From positions 62,001 through 126,000 of the forward strand of contig NZ_NMPZ01000005.1 of NCBI RefSeq assembly GCF_002224675.1: 64,000 nt of DNA. Direction: 5' to 3'. The position numbers and the translations under genes were made by a program. This document shows, in pieces, positions 21,662-30,830 of the stretch. Every line of letters starts with the position of its first letter. Positions within the stretch are counted from its first letter, which is position 1. Under the pieces are notes generated by a model that worked only from the letters and a program-made list of their open reading frames with translations, did no database searches and had not been told where the DNA came from. Origin of the DNA: Segatella copri (GTDB lineage Bacteria > Bacteroidota > Bacteroidia > Bacteroidales > Bacteroidaceae).

Positions 21662-21844
21662 ATATATTGAAGTTTTAGAAAGATATGTTGTTAATTAGAA
21701 ATACTCTCCATTCATACTCCGGATGCTTGAAAACATACGGCTTCATATTGTTCTTATCCATATTCATATATGTATTATCACGTTGGGGCTGCGACTATCC
21801 GCTAAATTCCGTACCAGGAAATGGTACCGGTTTTCCAGATACAG

Positions 21845-21884
21845 AAAAGCCCCGCAACCAGACTTTATCATCTGATTGCGAGGC
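21845..21884 (-). promoter_or_regulatory. Leader hairpin (possible attenuator) of the DUF3987 operon
   Basis: On the minus strand GCCTCGCAATCAGA (21884-21871) pairs with TCTGGTTGCGGGGC (21862-21849) using two G-U pairs, followed by TTTTCT. It begins at the end of the -7 box, so the transcript would start with a terminator-like stem. Confidence 0.6.
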
Positions 21885-21960
21885 AAAGGTACGGCGAAAT
21901 CCGATACTGACCAAGCAAATAACCCTGCGGTTATTTCGAGGGTTATAAAGTTATAACGAG
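21884..21960 (-). promoter_or_regulatory. Promoter and operator-like palindrome of the DUF3987 operon
   Basis: The minus-strand -7 box TACCTTTG is at 21891-21884. Just upstream (about 21914-21967) are repeats of GGTTATT and an inverted repeat GTTATAA-AG-TTATAAC, placed where an activator or repressor could bind. The rest of the 21662-21979 gap shows no gene. Confidence 0.5.
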
Positions 21961-21979
21961 GGTTATTTCTGAGCCGTTT

Positions 21980-22660
21980 TCAAGCAATTTTTTCGTCGAT
22001 TCCCAACAGATTTCTGAAGCAAACCACCACATGGGTCATCGCGATATAAGGTTCTTTCTTCACGTTTCCCATCGGAGCATATCCCCATTTATCGAATGGT
22101 TTCATATAACAATCCGAGTTGCTGATCTGCTTCAGATCACCCTGCGTCAGCTTCACTCTGAAAGCTCCCGGGTGAATCGTATCTATCCAGTTACAGAAAC
22201 CCTTGTAGTCATTCTCTCCTATTAAATGCAAATCTACGGCTACTCTGAACACGGCAATCCAGTGGCGCTGAATCTTGAATATGTACTTGCCAGATTCATC
22301 TACAGACTCCATCAGCTGGTCGATGGCATAAGCAAACTCCTGCTCAGATATACGCTTGGGGGTCAATTCGCCATTCTTGGCTTTCATATACTTACCAAAC
22401 TCATCAATATCCTGAGCATGTGCCACCACACGTTCTATCTGCTCTTCTAAATCAAGATGATGCTTGCGGCTGCATTCCATCAGTAAATGTTTGCAGAAAA
22501 TCGCCTCTTTATATTCATGGGTATCATTCATTACATCAACGATCAGGTTAACCATACCCATGGCACCTTTTTGATAGCCCGGCTGGTTGACAAAGTTCTT
22601 GGCTTCCTCATCATCAGGAGCCCAGTGATTGCTTTTTGGTTTTTGTTTTTCTTCTTTCAT
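21980..22660 (-). CDS. Hypothetical protein of the accessory module
   Basis: A 226-residue, mainly helical protein without signal peptide or membrane segment. I do not recognise the family. The N-terminus is basic and polar (KEEKQKPKSNHWAPDDEEAK), followed by amphipathic helices. It lies upstream of the DUF3987 operon on the same strand, behind its own GC-rich leader hairpin that resembles the leader of that operon. The ATG at 22660 gives a natural start; an in-frame ATG at 22687 would lie inside the leader hairpin. Confidence 0.65.
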   Translation of the reverse strand: MKEEKQKPKSNHWAPDDEEAKNFVNQPGYQKGAMGMVNLIVDVMNDTHEYKEAIFCKHLLMECSRKHHLDLEEQIERVVAHAQDIDEFGKYMKAKNGELTPKRISEQEFAYAIDQLMESVDESGKYIFKIQRHWIAVFRVAVDLHLIGENDYKGFCNWIDTIHPGAFRVKLTQGDLKQISNSDCYMKPFDKWGYAPMGNVKKEPYIAMTHVVVCFRNLLGIDEKIA

Positions 22661-22687
22661 ATTATTATGGTTTTTAAGTATATGCAA

Positions 22688-22731
22688 AAGCCCCGCCTAG
22701 CGAGAGCGTTTTACTCTGCTAGGCGGGGCTT
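22688..22731 (-). promoter_or_regulatory. Leader hairpin upstream of the 22660 gene
   Basis: A perfect 14-bp stem, AAGCCCCGCCTAGC (22688-22701) with GCTAGGCGGGGCTT (22718-22731), is read on the minus strand as a stem ending GGGGCTTTTGC only about 28 nt before the ATG. It resembles the leader at 21845-21884 in base pairing and in the GGGGCTTTT end. Confidence 0.65.
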
Positions 22732-22782
22732 GCGTTCCTTATTGTTATGTTGTTACTCTTTCGGGAAAGACTATTATAAAAG

Positions 22783-22810
22783 CCCTGCCGGCTTTCACAA
22801 GCTGGCAGGG
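22783..22810 (-). terminator. Hairpin, probable terminator of the fimbrial operon
   Basis: CCCTGCCGGCTT (22783-22794) pairs with AAGCTGGCAGGG (22799-22810). On the minus strand the stem is followed by CTTTTATA, typical of an intrinsic terminator downstream of the fimbrial tip gene. Confidence 0.65.
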
Positions 22811-22923
22811 ATAATTATAAGTAAATGATGTAATATGAAGGAGGCATATTCACATATACCTGCTATCAATAGGCTCTAATCCATCAAATATCTTTGTGCA
22901 GCTATTCGCTATTCTGATTTCAC

Positions 22924-25900
22924 TTAGAAAATCATCTTATAGTCCTTACTGCTACCATCTGTCAATTCTATGTGTATGATTTGAATGCCTGTGGCTATGC
23001 TCGCCTTTAAACACCTTGAACCATTTCCCTGTACCCTGCTGATGATTCTGCCATTCAGGTCTATGACCTTGACACTCTTGAGCAGACCGCTGGCAGATTG
23101 CACGAGGACAGAAGAACCTTCCTGAACAACACTGATGCGCTGATCAGTATCAACAGATGTCACATCTGTACTTCCATAACGGCTTCTGATAACAAATCTG
23201 CCTAATGAGGTCTCGGCATCCGCAATCATGACAGGAGAATCGAGTGAATAATCGGCACCCGAAAGCATATCATGGAGAACATATCCGCTCATATCAACAC
23301 CCTGAATAGGTTTTACCTCGATACGGATGCTATCCTTTTGCGACAGATAGATTCCTAAAGGTGTATCTCCAGTCATCGGAAGGATATCGTAAGCGTGACT
23401 CTGCTGAATACCAAATACCTTCAAAGGTGACTTCACTTCACTATCCAGAAGAGTTGGAACCAATACAGAGTTCTTGAAAGAAGAACCGGCAGAAACATCA
23501 TAAGCAGTTTCTGAATTCTCCATCACCAGCATAGCTGCTGATTTGCTTCGCGTCTTCAGGCTTTCCACACACACTTTCAGTCCCTTGGCTTCAGTAGGTT
23601 TACTTTCCTCAGTAGCCTTCTTGCTTCCACCAATCATTTCTGGGGTGAGCAGCAGGGTGATTTGCTTACTCGCCGCATCATTTGTGGTAACATAGAATGC
23701 CTGCATTGGGGCGATGGTGGTGGCGTTGCCCGTAGAAGCGTCCTTGCTTACAGTCTGCTCTTCCATACCTCCTGATTCATTCTCTACTTCCACCTTCACA
23801 CTGTTCACGTTCTCATTCACCTCCAGGAACTTCTTGATATTCAGGCGGCTCATGAATGGGTTGCCCAGCACGAAGGTCTGCGTAGGAATATCCGATTTCA
23901 GCGTAATATAATACTCGCTCTGCCCCACGAACACCGTGCGGTGCTCCGTCACTTCCTTGCCTTCCGACAGATACTTATATTCCATCGTCAAGTTGCCTTC
24001 CTGCGGAGAATCCGATTCGTAGATGAAGCGGTTTATCTTATCTGCATCTTTCGTCACTGTTTCACTAGCCACTTTCTCCTGATCGTAATCCACGAAGTAA
24101 CTATATTCTTTATGCGCCTTAGGCAGGCGGATACTGAACTTATTGGTAGCCGGCAGATTGCCGTTGTCTATCCACATAGAGAAGCCTTCACCCATGCCGT
24201 AAGGCTTAGCCACGGCATTGAAGTTGTGCGACCAGGTGGCCTCGTTCACGGCAAGCGTTTCATCCGTCAAAACCGGATTTTCCTTGCTGTCTAGCGAATA
24301 AATCTTACCCGGATGCGCAGCCGCCCAGAGGCGCTGGTAGATGCTCGGATTGAAGCGCTGTTCCTTCCAGTTTCCTTCGTTCAGATCCTCGAAGTATTTC
24401 GCCTTCGTGGTGTCGGCAGGCATGAACATATCGCCCGTGTACATCTGCTTGAGCGGTGCACTCAGCAGATAGTAATGGTTCGGCTTCTGCTCCAGTTCTA
24501 CCCATGCCTTGCGATAGTTGAGCGATGGCACGTTATCCACCGCCGAACGGGGTTCGAAGAAGATGTCCTTGCAGCAGTAGTCGGCTGGCTTCACTGGCGT
24601 GCCCAGCATTGGGAAGTTATCGGCATCCGACGAGATGATGGCGTTGGTGCAGCAGTAAGGCGAACCGTCGCTCCAGTTGTCCCACTTGTTCCATTCATTG
24701 GTAGATGCACTCGGAAGCCATCGGGTCTGTAATGGATGAACCTGATATACTACTGAAGAGAGTGGCGTCCAGCTGCCGTCGAAGAAGGTGAGCTGATATT
24801 CGCCCGGCTTCTTGGTGATATAAGAATATTTTATATTGTTCTTGGTGTCTGATGTAGAATGCAGAGACACGATGCCATTATCTCCCGCATTCTTATCACC
24901 GAAGTAAAGATGATAATCTACTCCGGTCAATCCGGTAGCAGTTACGACAATCGTATCTCCTACGCATACATTGTTGACAACGATATCATCTACACCATTT
25001 ACGCACGAGTTGTTGTCCTTACAGTCAGGAATACCATCATTATCAATATCACCACGTGTCACGAGTCCGTAGAATTTCTGCACATCCAATGCGCCTACAA
25101 TTTTGCCTAAAGTAAATCGCACCTCGTCATACGCTTTCTTTGGCTGAAGGAAGAGGATATTCTTATCGCCATAACCCGCTACTTTAGCGGAAATCACCTT
25201 CCAGTCGGTAAATTTATCTCCCGTAGAATTACCTTCTTTGAAGGTTTCTACCGTTAGCCAGTCTCCTACGTTTACGGCTGCCAGGAAAGTCTTGTTGTCA
25301 ATGACAATTCCCAGCTGATGATGATAGTCGAGTGTTCTACCCATCTTTACGGCGAATGTTTGACCAACTCCCAGACTTACCGTATTGGCAACCGCCATAT
25401 AGGTATTCAAGTCATCATCCACCAGATAACCTAAGTTATCATCTACAGTAGCCACACTCACCGCTCCGCCAAATTTGGTTTCATTAGCATTGATGGTAGT
25501 ATGTGAATGATTATGCGACATCACCATACTGCTACATGCAAGTGGCGAAGAACAGTCGTCGGAAGCCTCCTCGATAAAGGCATAGTAGATACGGAGTTTA
25601 GAAACGCCCAGATTGACTGCACCCGAATACCAGAGTTGGAACTCGTCCATCTGGGTTGGCTTTCCATTCTTGTCAATGGAAGGCACCTCGATGGAATATC
25701 TCACTTTCTGCACTTTCTCTGAACCTATCAGGTCGGCACTGATGGCATTGTTCTCGTCTATCAGATGGCTATATATTTCCTCGCCGTTATGATAGCATCT
25801 TATATGCAAGAACTCCAGTGCATGCAGGTTCAGCACCGTTCCCGTGGCTTCTACCACGAATCCGATGCGCTTGGGTTGAGCTCTCTTGACGGCTTCCGGC

Positions 25901-27780
25901 TCTGATTCACCTTCGTGTCGGCCGGTAGCATCATATATCAGACTATTCTCCTCTATTCTTTTGATACCGATGATGCCCAGGTTGTTGCCCAGGTTGAGAC
26001 CGCTGATGTATTCTGCATACGAAGTATCATCCTTGTTGAGAATATTCTGAGGATTTTGGAGGTCGGAAATGGAAATCAGCGAACCTGAGGTAGCGTGCTT
26101 GTCGGTGGAGAGAGCATAGACGGCTTTTTCAGTATCGTTGATAAGCGGTTTGCCGCAAGTTGTATTTCCATCATTAAAACCACCTACGGTAATGGTGGTT
26201 TCATCATAACATCCGTCCTGAGCCGTGGCCTTGAAGGTATATTTACCAGGTCCCAGATTGGTAACTTGACCAGCAGAGGTAACCTTTACAGGTGTGGTGG
26301 CAAGAATATCGTTATTTTTCAAATCCCATGCATTCACCAGCTCCCATGTTACGCTCACCTTGGGGTTGGAGCGAAGGTTGAAGGAAGTCTGCGATGGGCA
26401 GACATTGCTGCTGATGGTAGGGTTGATGGGACACCGATGGGATACATCTGGAGCCATTCTTACGAATCCGTAATGGATACCCATGGCGCCCACGTTGACT
26501 CCGAGCACCGTGAGGAATCTGATTTCGCATCCCGAAAACGGCACCTTTGCCTTGATGCTCACCGTTCCGTCGCCAATCTGCACCAGCGAGAGGTTGAGCA
26601 CCTGGGCAGAAATGGTCTCTTCCTGCACCTTGTTTCCCTTGTGGTCGAAGAGCAGCACGTTAATCCATGTACCCGCCGTGAGGCTCAGCACAGCATCCAT
26701 CTTGTATTTGAAGCCAGCCTCCATGCCCGCCTCGAATGCTTCGCCTTGCGGGTTCTTGTCGTTCTTCATCATAAACTTGGCTCCTCCCTGGTAACCCACG
26801 TTAAGAAGAGGGACGATGGTGGCGAAATTGTCCAAATTATCATCTGTCATCTTCTTTATATCGTCGTCCAGGAAAGGCAGGGGGATGCCGAGGAGAATAG
26901 GGCGCCAGCCTTTCATCTCTTGGAGCGACACCTGCTTGTCGCCCTCGGAATATTCGTTGTATTTTTGGATGCCTCCATCGGTGATGGTAAACTCCGTAGG
27001 CTCGCCCACGAAGGCATATTTGATTTTCAGAATATTCGCCACTTCTGCCTGGATACCGCCCGAGCAGTCGAGACTGATTTCATCGAAGAGCCAGTCGCTT
27101 TCTGCCGTCAACATAGCGCAGATGTTGTCGGAACCCGGTATCTGGAGCAGCTTCAGTGTTACTCCCGAACCATCCTGTCCTTCCCTTACCGCCTTCACAC
27201 CCTTCAGTTTGCCGTCGCGATAGAATCCGATGGAGAATGCCTTGATTACATCGAGGCTCAGCACGCTGCTACCCGAACCAGCCACGATGGCAAAGCCTGC
27301 CACCGTTCCCTTGGAATAGTAATTATCCATATCTTTTACACTTACTATCGGGTCTACGGTTACGCCTGCTCTTACCACGGAGTTCACCTGTGCATAGTTG
27401 TCGAGTGAATCGTCGGTAAGGGCGCCCATATTCTTGGTCCAGCTGCCTACGCCTACCACACCAATCAATTTGTTAATGGTGCACGATTCGCCTGTAAGGG
27501 CACGGCGGTTGCGCAGCTCACGGAATGTCATGTTGCCATATTTGGGGTCATTGTTGAACTCCACAAAATGTTTCTCCAGCGTGTCGGTTGGCAGATCATC
27601 CCAGTTGTTGGTCCAGATGGGTTTCTTGCAGTTCATGAACGAGTCTCTAACGGCAGCACTCTCGAAATAGGGACTGGTGTTGTCATCCTTGGGTTGTGCC
27701 GCCTGGATAGAGGCGGGCACAGCCAGCAGGAATGCCAACAAAAATGATATGAAAGTTTTGTATATAAAATGCAGTTTCAT
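22924..27780 (-). CDS. Large secreted putative fimbrial tip/adhesin with T9SS-like C-terminal domain
   Basis: A 1618-residue secreted protein closing the fimbrial operon, in the place of an Mfa5-like tip. It has a signal peptide (residues 1-27). At least four diverged repeats each contain an acidic DD-x-L-(D/N)-x-(Y/F) motif near residues 123, 313, 584 and 788. A calcium-binding thrombospondin-3-like GDIDNDGIPDCKDNNSC lies at about 910-926. A long beta-rich part follows, and the last 80 residues resemble a type A T9SS sorting domain (VKVIDLNGRIISRVQGNG and a final lysine-rich strand). The export route and adhesin role are inference. The ATG at 27780 directly precedes a normal signal peptide. 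Confidence 0.75.
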   Translation of the reverse strand: MKLHFIYKTFISFLLAFLLAVPASIQAAQPKDDNTSPYFESAAVRDSFMNCKKPIWTNNWDDLPTDTLEKHFVEFNNDPKYGNMTFRELRNRRALTGESCTINKLIGVVGVGSWTKNMGALTDDSLDNYAQVNSVVRAGVTVDPIVSVKDMDNYYSKGTVAGFAIVAGSGSSVLSLDVIKAFSIGFYRDGKLKGVKAVREGQDGSGVTLKLLQIPGSDNICAMLTAESDWLFDEISLDCSGGIQAEVANILKIKYAFVGEPTEFTITDGGIQKYNEYSEGDKQVSLQEMKGWRPILLGIPLPFLDDDIKKMTDDNLDNFATIVPLLNVGYQGGAKFMMKNDKNPQGEAFEAGMEAGFKYKMDAVLSLTAGTWINVLLFDHKGNKVQEETISAQVLNLSLVQIGDGTVSIKAKVPFSGCEIRFLTVLGVNVGAMGIHYGFVRMAPDVSHRCPINPTISSNVCPSQTSFNLRSNPKVSVTWELVNAWDLKNNDILATTPVKVTSAGQVTNLGPGKYTFKATAQDGCYDETTITVGGFNDGNTTCGKPLINDTEKAVYALSTDKHATSGSLISISDLQNPQNILNKDDTSYAEYISGLNLGNNLGIIGIKRIEENSLIYDATGRHEGESEPEAVKRAQPKRIGFVVEATGTVLNLHALEFLHIRCYHNGEEIYSHLIDENNAISADLIGSEKVQKVRYSIEVPSIDKNGKPTQMDEFQLWYSGAVNLGVSKLRIYYAFIEEASDDCSSPLACSSMVMSHNHSHTTINANETKFGGAVSVATVDDNLGYLVDDDLNTYMAVANTVSLGVGQTFAVKMGRTLDYHHQLGIVIDNKTFLAAVNVGDWLTVETFKEGNSTGDKFTDWKVISAKVAGYGDKNILFLQPKKAYDEVRFTLGKIVGALDVQKFYGLVTRGDIDNDGIPDCKDNNSCVNGVDDIVVNNVCVGDTIVVTATGLTGVDYHLYFGDKNAGDNGIVSLHSTSDTKNNIKYSYITKKPGEYQLTFFDGSWTPLSSVVYQVHPLQTRWLPSASTNEWNKWDNWSDGSPYCCTNAIISSDADNFPMLGTPVKPADYCCKDIFFEPRSAVDNVPSLNYRKAWVELEQKPNHYYLLSAPLKQMYTGDMFMPADTTKAKYFEDLNEGNWKEQRFNPSIYQRLWAAAHPGKIYSLDSKENPVLTDETLAVNEATWSHNFNAVAKPYGMGEGFSMWIDNGNLPATNKFSIRLPKAHKEYSYFVDYDQEKVASETVTKDADKINRFIYESDSPQEGNLTMEYKYLSEGKEVTEHRTVFVGQSEYYITLKSDIPTQTFVLGNPFMSRLNIKKFLEVNENVNSVKVEVENESGGMEEQTVSKDASTGNATTIAPMQAFYVTTNDAASKQITLLLTPEMIGGSKKATEESKPTEAKGLKVCVESLKTRSKSAAMLVMENSETAYDVSAGSSFKNSVLVPTLLDSEVKSPLKVFGIQQSHAYDILPMTGDTPLGIYLSQKDSIRIEVKPIQGVDMSGYVLHDMLSGADYSLDSPVMIADAETSLGRFVIRSRYGSTDVTSVDTDQRISVVQEGSSVLVQSASGLLKSVKVIDLNGRIISRVQGNGSRCLKASIATGIQIIHIELTDGSSKDYKMIF

Positions 27781-27831
27781 TGTCTGTTTGATTTTAAAAC
27801 ATAGCATAATGTCTTGATAATTCTCTTGATC

Positions 27832-29292
27832 TTATTCGAGCAAATGTCTGGAGTCTGTAAGTGTCTTTTGCTCATCGTATGTGAAGACATATTTATGGTT
27901 TCGTCTCAGATAGAAGAGGTTGCTTACTCCATCTACCACGATAACGCCCGTAGCTGCTTCAGAAGACATCATATCCTTTGCCTTTATCTGATAGTTGTGG
28001 GCGTAAGGATAGGCTTTAAGGCCTATTCTCACGGCAAGATGGGTCTTGCCTGGCAGCACAAATGCCTTGAGAACCACTTCGTTGCCTTCACCTGGGAAGG
28101 GGGCATAGGCAATGGCGGTATAGGAGCCTCCCTTTTCTGAATACTTTTTGATAGGTACACTGCCCTGCTTAAAACCGTCGTAGCTGGTAAGAGGCATCTG
28201 GGTAAGCACGGTGTCGGCAAGTAGGCAATACCATTGCGTCTGCGCTGTAATGCTGTAATGGGCGGCATGAGTGATATGAACCTCCACTTCTGCCATGCCT
28301 CTATAGAGTGTTCCTACAAGCGGCGTAGGGGTGTTGTTTCCCAGATTTTCTTTCTGGTAATCAGCAGAAGAGATGATTGGATTTTGGGTATCATCCCCCT
28401 GCTGGTAGAGGGTGCCATAGAAGAGCTGCGGCACCGTGATGAGCTGGCGGCTCAAGCAATCTACATGATTTAGTGTGAGAACTATTTTTTTTAGATAGTC
28501 AAGCCAGTTGTTGGGGGTTTCGGTTTTGTCATCGACCAGGTAACTTGCAAACGTGGCCTTGAACTCCTGAAATGTAGTACCTCTCTTGATATTGAGCATT
28601 TCCGTGGTAACCACTTTGTTTTCCTCATACTGCGGATAGGGCGATTTCTCCTGGCTATTGTAAGCGAGGGCAATGATGCGATATTCGTAGCCCCTGCTGA
28701 TGCCGAAGGTGCCCTTTACCACATAGTGCTTGTGGAGCTTTCCCGAAAGATAATCGTCTTCCTTGCCGTCTTCTAACGTGGGTTTCCCGTTAATCACCCT
28801 GTCGTTGGTAGGGTCGTACTCGAAGCCCTGGATATCGTTGACTGCAGCATCATAGGTTGCAGTTTTTTCTCCATTGTTCTGAACTCTTCGTCGAAAAGCT
28901 ATCAGCCTTACGGCATCGACGTTGTCGGTCTCGGTATATCCGTCGTCCTCGCCTATTGTGCCCGACGAGGAAGAGGATCCTGCACCAGGAGGAGCTACAC
29001 GGGTGTTTCTGCCATCTTGCTTGGCATTGCCATCGCTGCCGCTTAATCCGCCCAGAGTGATGGTGATGGGAACAGTCGTAATTTCATCTTCGTTTTCCGA
29101 AGGCTGATTCATGCCTGCATCTCCATTGCTGCCATCTGGATAAGGTGGCAGATCGGCATCGCTGCTGCATCCTGCGGCTAGTGCGAGGAGGAAGCAAAAA
29201 CCTGCCGCCATGCCTGTCCTGATGGCGTTCATCCTGATGGCGTTCATCTTGATGGAGCTTATCTTATAGATGCTAAATCTTGATTTCTGCAT
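27832..29292 (-). CDS. Accessory fimbrillin-type lipoprotein (Mfa4/FimE-like position)
   Basis: A 486-residue lipoprotein with a lipobox LALAAGC (Cys42 from the outer ATG). After a low-complexity linker (GAGSSSSSGTIGEDDGYTE) the protein looks like a two-domain beta-sandwich fimbrillin. It contains DAVRLIAFRRR in the first strand region and a C-terminal LRRNHKYVFTYDE, the 'R-N-H-x-Y' type strand common to fimbrillins. It sits between a second accessory subunit and the tip gene. Start choice is uncertain because the N-terminus contains tandem MNAIR repeats (29247, 29232). The outer ATG at 29292 follows a GGAAA sequence. Confidence 0.7.
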   Translation of the reverse strand: MQKSRFSIYKISSIKMNAIRMNAIRTGMAAGFCFLLALAAGCSSDADLPPYPDGSNGDAGMNQPSENEDEITTVPITITLGGLSGSDGNAKQDGRNTRVAPPGAGSSSSSGTIGEDDGYTETDNVDAVRLIAFRRRVQNNGEKTATYDAAVNDIQGFEYDPTNDRVINGKPTLEDGKEDDYLSGKLHKHYVVKGTFGISRGYEYRIIALAYNSQEKSPYPQYEENKVVTTEMLNIKRGTTFQEFKATFASYLVDDKTETPNNWLDYLKKIVLTLNHVDCLSRQLITVPQLFYGTLYQQGDDTQNPIISSADYQKENLGNNTPTPLVGTLYRGMAEVEVHITHAAHYSITAQTQWYCLLADTVLTQMPLTSYDGFKQGSVPIKKYSEKGGSYTAIAYAPFPGEGNEVVLKAFVLPGKTHLAVRIGLKAYPYAHNYQIKAKDMMSSEAATGVIVVDGVSNLFYLRRNHKYVFTYDEQKTLTDSRHLLE

Positions 29293-29325
29293 ATTCTATT
29301 TCCGTTTTTATGCTGTTTGTAACGT

Positions 29326-30627
29326 TTATTCTGTTTCAAATTCATGTTTTTTTTCGAAGGCTGGTTCTATCTCAACCTTCACGTCGGTCATCACCGGCTC
29401 GTAATACTCCTTCAGGTCGTATGGCTGGTTCACGGTCTTGCTCTTGGCTCCCAGGCAATACAGGTGGTTTGCCTGGATAGGGAATTTGAACTTGTCGCCA
29501 GTGGTTGTAGACTTCCTGATGTTGTCGTACCTGTGGTGCGTGCCATCCGTGTAATGCAGATAGAAGGTGGTCTCGTTCTCTGCCGAGTTCTTGCTTTTCT
29601 GCATTTTTTCCTCTGGTGTAGGCATCATGAAGTTGCTTATCATGTAGCTGTTTGCCTTCCATCCTTTCTGGGAGTCTTCAGCTCGCTTGAATATGTTCTC
29701 TGTAGCATCTACGGTCCATCCGTTTGAGGGGGTGAGGTCGATGGTGCCCAACGTCTGATAAGTCAACGGTTCAGCATCTGCTGGTGCCTGCTTCTGCCAT
29801 ATCAGCGTTTCGGTGCTGATGCCGGTGGCTACAACGGATAGAGAGGTGGGCGTGAAGGGAACGGGGCTCACGTCTCCTGCTGCATTCGACTCCACCTGTG
29901 CCGGGATGTTTTCTACGTAAATCATCAGACCAGCCACGTTACGGCTGGCGGTCAGCGTGCGGTGGAAGTATTTCGTCTCTTCCGTTACGAGCACGGGGGC
30001 TTTCTCTTGGGTCTTCTCGTCTTGCAGGATGCCGCTAAACAGCTCTGTGGTATTGAGGATACCGAGTTTGACGCTGTTTTTTGCCTCCTCGGTGAGGGCG
30101 ATTCTTGCGTCCTCCAGTTTCGTTACGTTTTCAGTGAATTTGGGTTCTGTAAGTACTTTCTTCGTTGCGTATTTATCATCTCTGCCTATGGCTAGAAACT
30201 GGTAGTAGTAGCCGTTCTGCAGATAGGGTTCGAAGGTGTATAGATGCTGCTCGGGCATGTTCTGGTGCTCGGCAGAATAGTAGGGTTCTCTATTGTTGAA
30301 TGCGTCAACGGAATAGTAACCTTTCTTGGCTGCTTCTGTTTCAATAGGGGTGCAATAGGTATATGCTTCTTCGGGGGTGCCCTTCTTGCCTTCGGGGCAT
30401 CTGAAGACGTAGATTCTCATATCATTCACCTGCTGTGCTCCATCCCATGTATCAAGTTCTCGTGAGCCGGTAACAACACCTGCGCTTACACCCACTCTCA
30501 TGTTCAACTTCACGGCATGCGAGCCGTCGGCGAGGGTATCAGGCGCATCATTGCTTGCGCTGCAGCTCATTAGGAGACTGGCAGCGAGGATTATATTTAA
30601 ACTGTTTTTTATAGATTTTCTCATCAT
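29326..30627 (-). CDS. Accessory fimbrillin-type lipoprotein (Mfa3/FimD-like position)
   Basis: A 433-residue lipoprotein with lipobox LLMSC (Cys22). The first domain begins VKLNMRVGVSAG and contains NDMRIYVFRCPEG, the usual fimbrillin strand pattern. The second domain ends with a typical QANHLYCLGAKSK strand. It is probably a minor subunit joining tip and shaft, by position between the major fimbrillin gene and the other accessory gene. Three 21-bp tandem repeats abut its start codon. The exact subunit class is uncertain. Confidence 0.7.
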   Translation of the reverse strand: MMRKSIKNSLNIILAASLLMSCSASNDAPDTLADGSHAVKLNMRVGVSAGVVTGSRELDTWDGAQQVNDMRIYVFRCPEGKKGTPEEAYTYCTPIETEAAKKGYYSVDAFNNREPYYSAEHQNMPEQHLYTFEPYLQNGYYYQFLAIGRDDKYATKKVLTEPKFTENVTKLEDARIALTEEAKNSVKLGILNTTELFSGILQDEKTQEKAPVLVTEETKYFHRTLTASRNVAGLMIYVENIPAQVESNAAGDVSPVPFTPTSLSVVATGISTETLIWQKQAPADAEPLTYQTLGTIDLTPSNGWTVDATENIFKRAEDSQKGWKANSYMISNFMMPTPEEKMQKSKNSAENETTFYLHYTDGTHHRYDNIRKSTTTGDKFKFPIQANHLYCLGAKSKTVNQPYDLKEYYEPVMTDVKVEIEPAFEKKHEFETE

Positions 30628-30631
30628 ATTC

Positions 30632-30694
30632 GCCTATTCGATTTCAATGTTTGCCTATTCGATTTCAATGTTCGCCTATTCGATTTGAATGGGA
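30632..30694 (-). repeat. Three tandem 21-bp repeats at the start of an accessory fimbrillin gene
   Basis: Copies begin at 30632, 30653 and 30674 (plus strand, GCCTATTCGATTTCAATGTT type). They lie directly before the ATG at 30627, in the 203-bp gap after the major fimbrillin gene, so they are part of the untranslated leader. Copy number could affect translation or mRNA stability. Confidence 0.8.
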
Positions 30695-30830
30695 ATTACG
30701 TATAAAATGAATGATAAATTAAATATTGTGATGTTGGGATAGTAAGGGATGCGAGTGCCTATAGCGGGCACTGTGCATCCCTTGGATATATTTTTCTTAA
30801 TACTGCCTATATTATGAGCACGTAGTAAGA

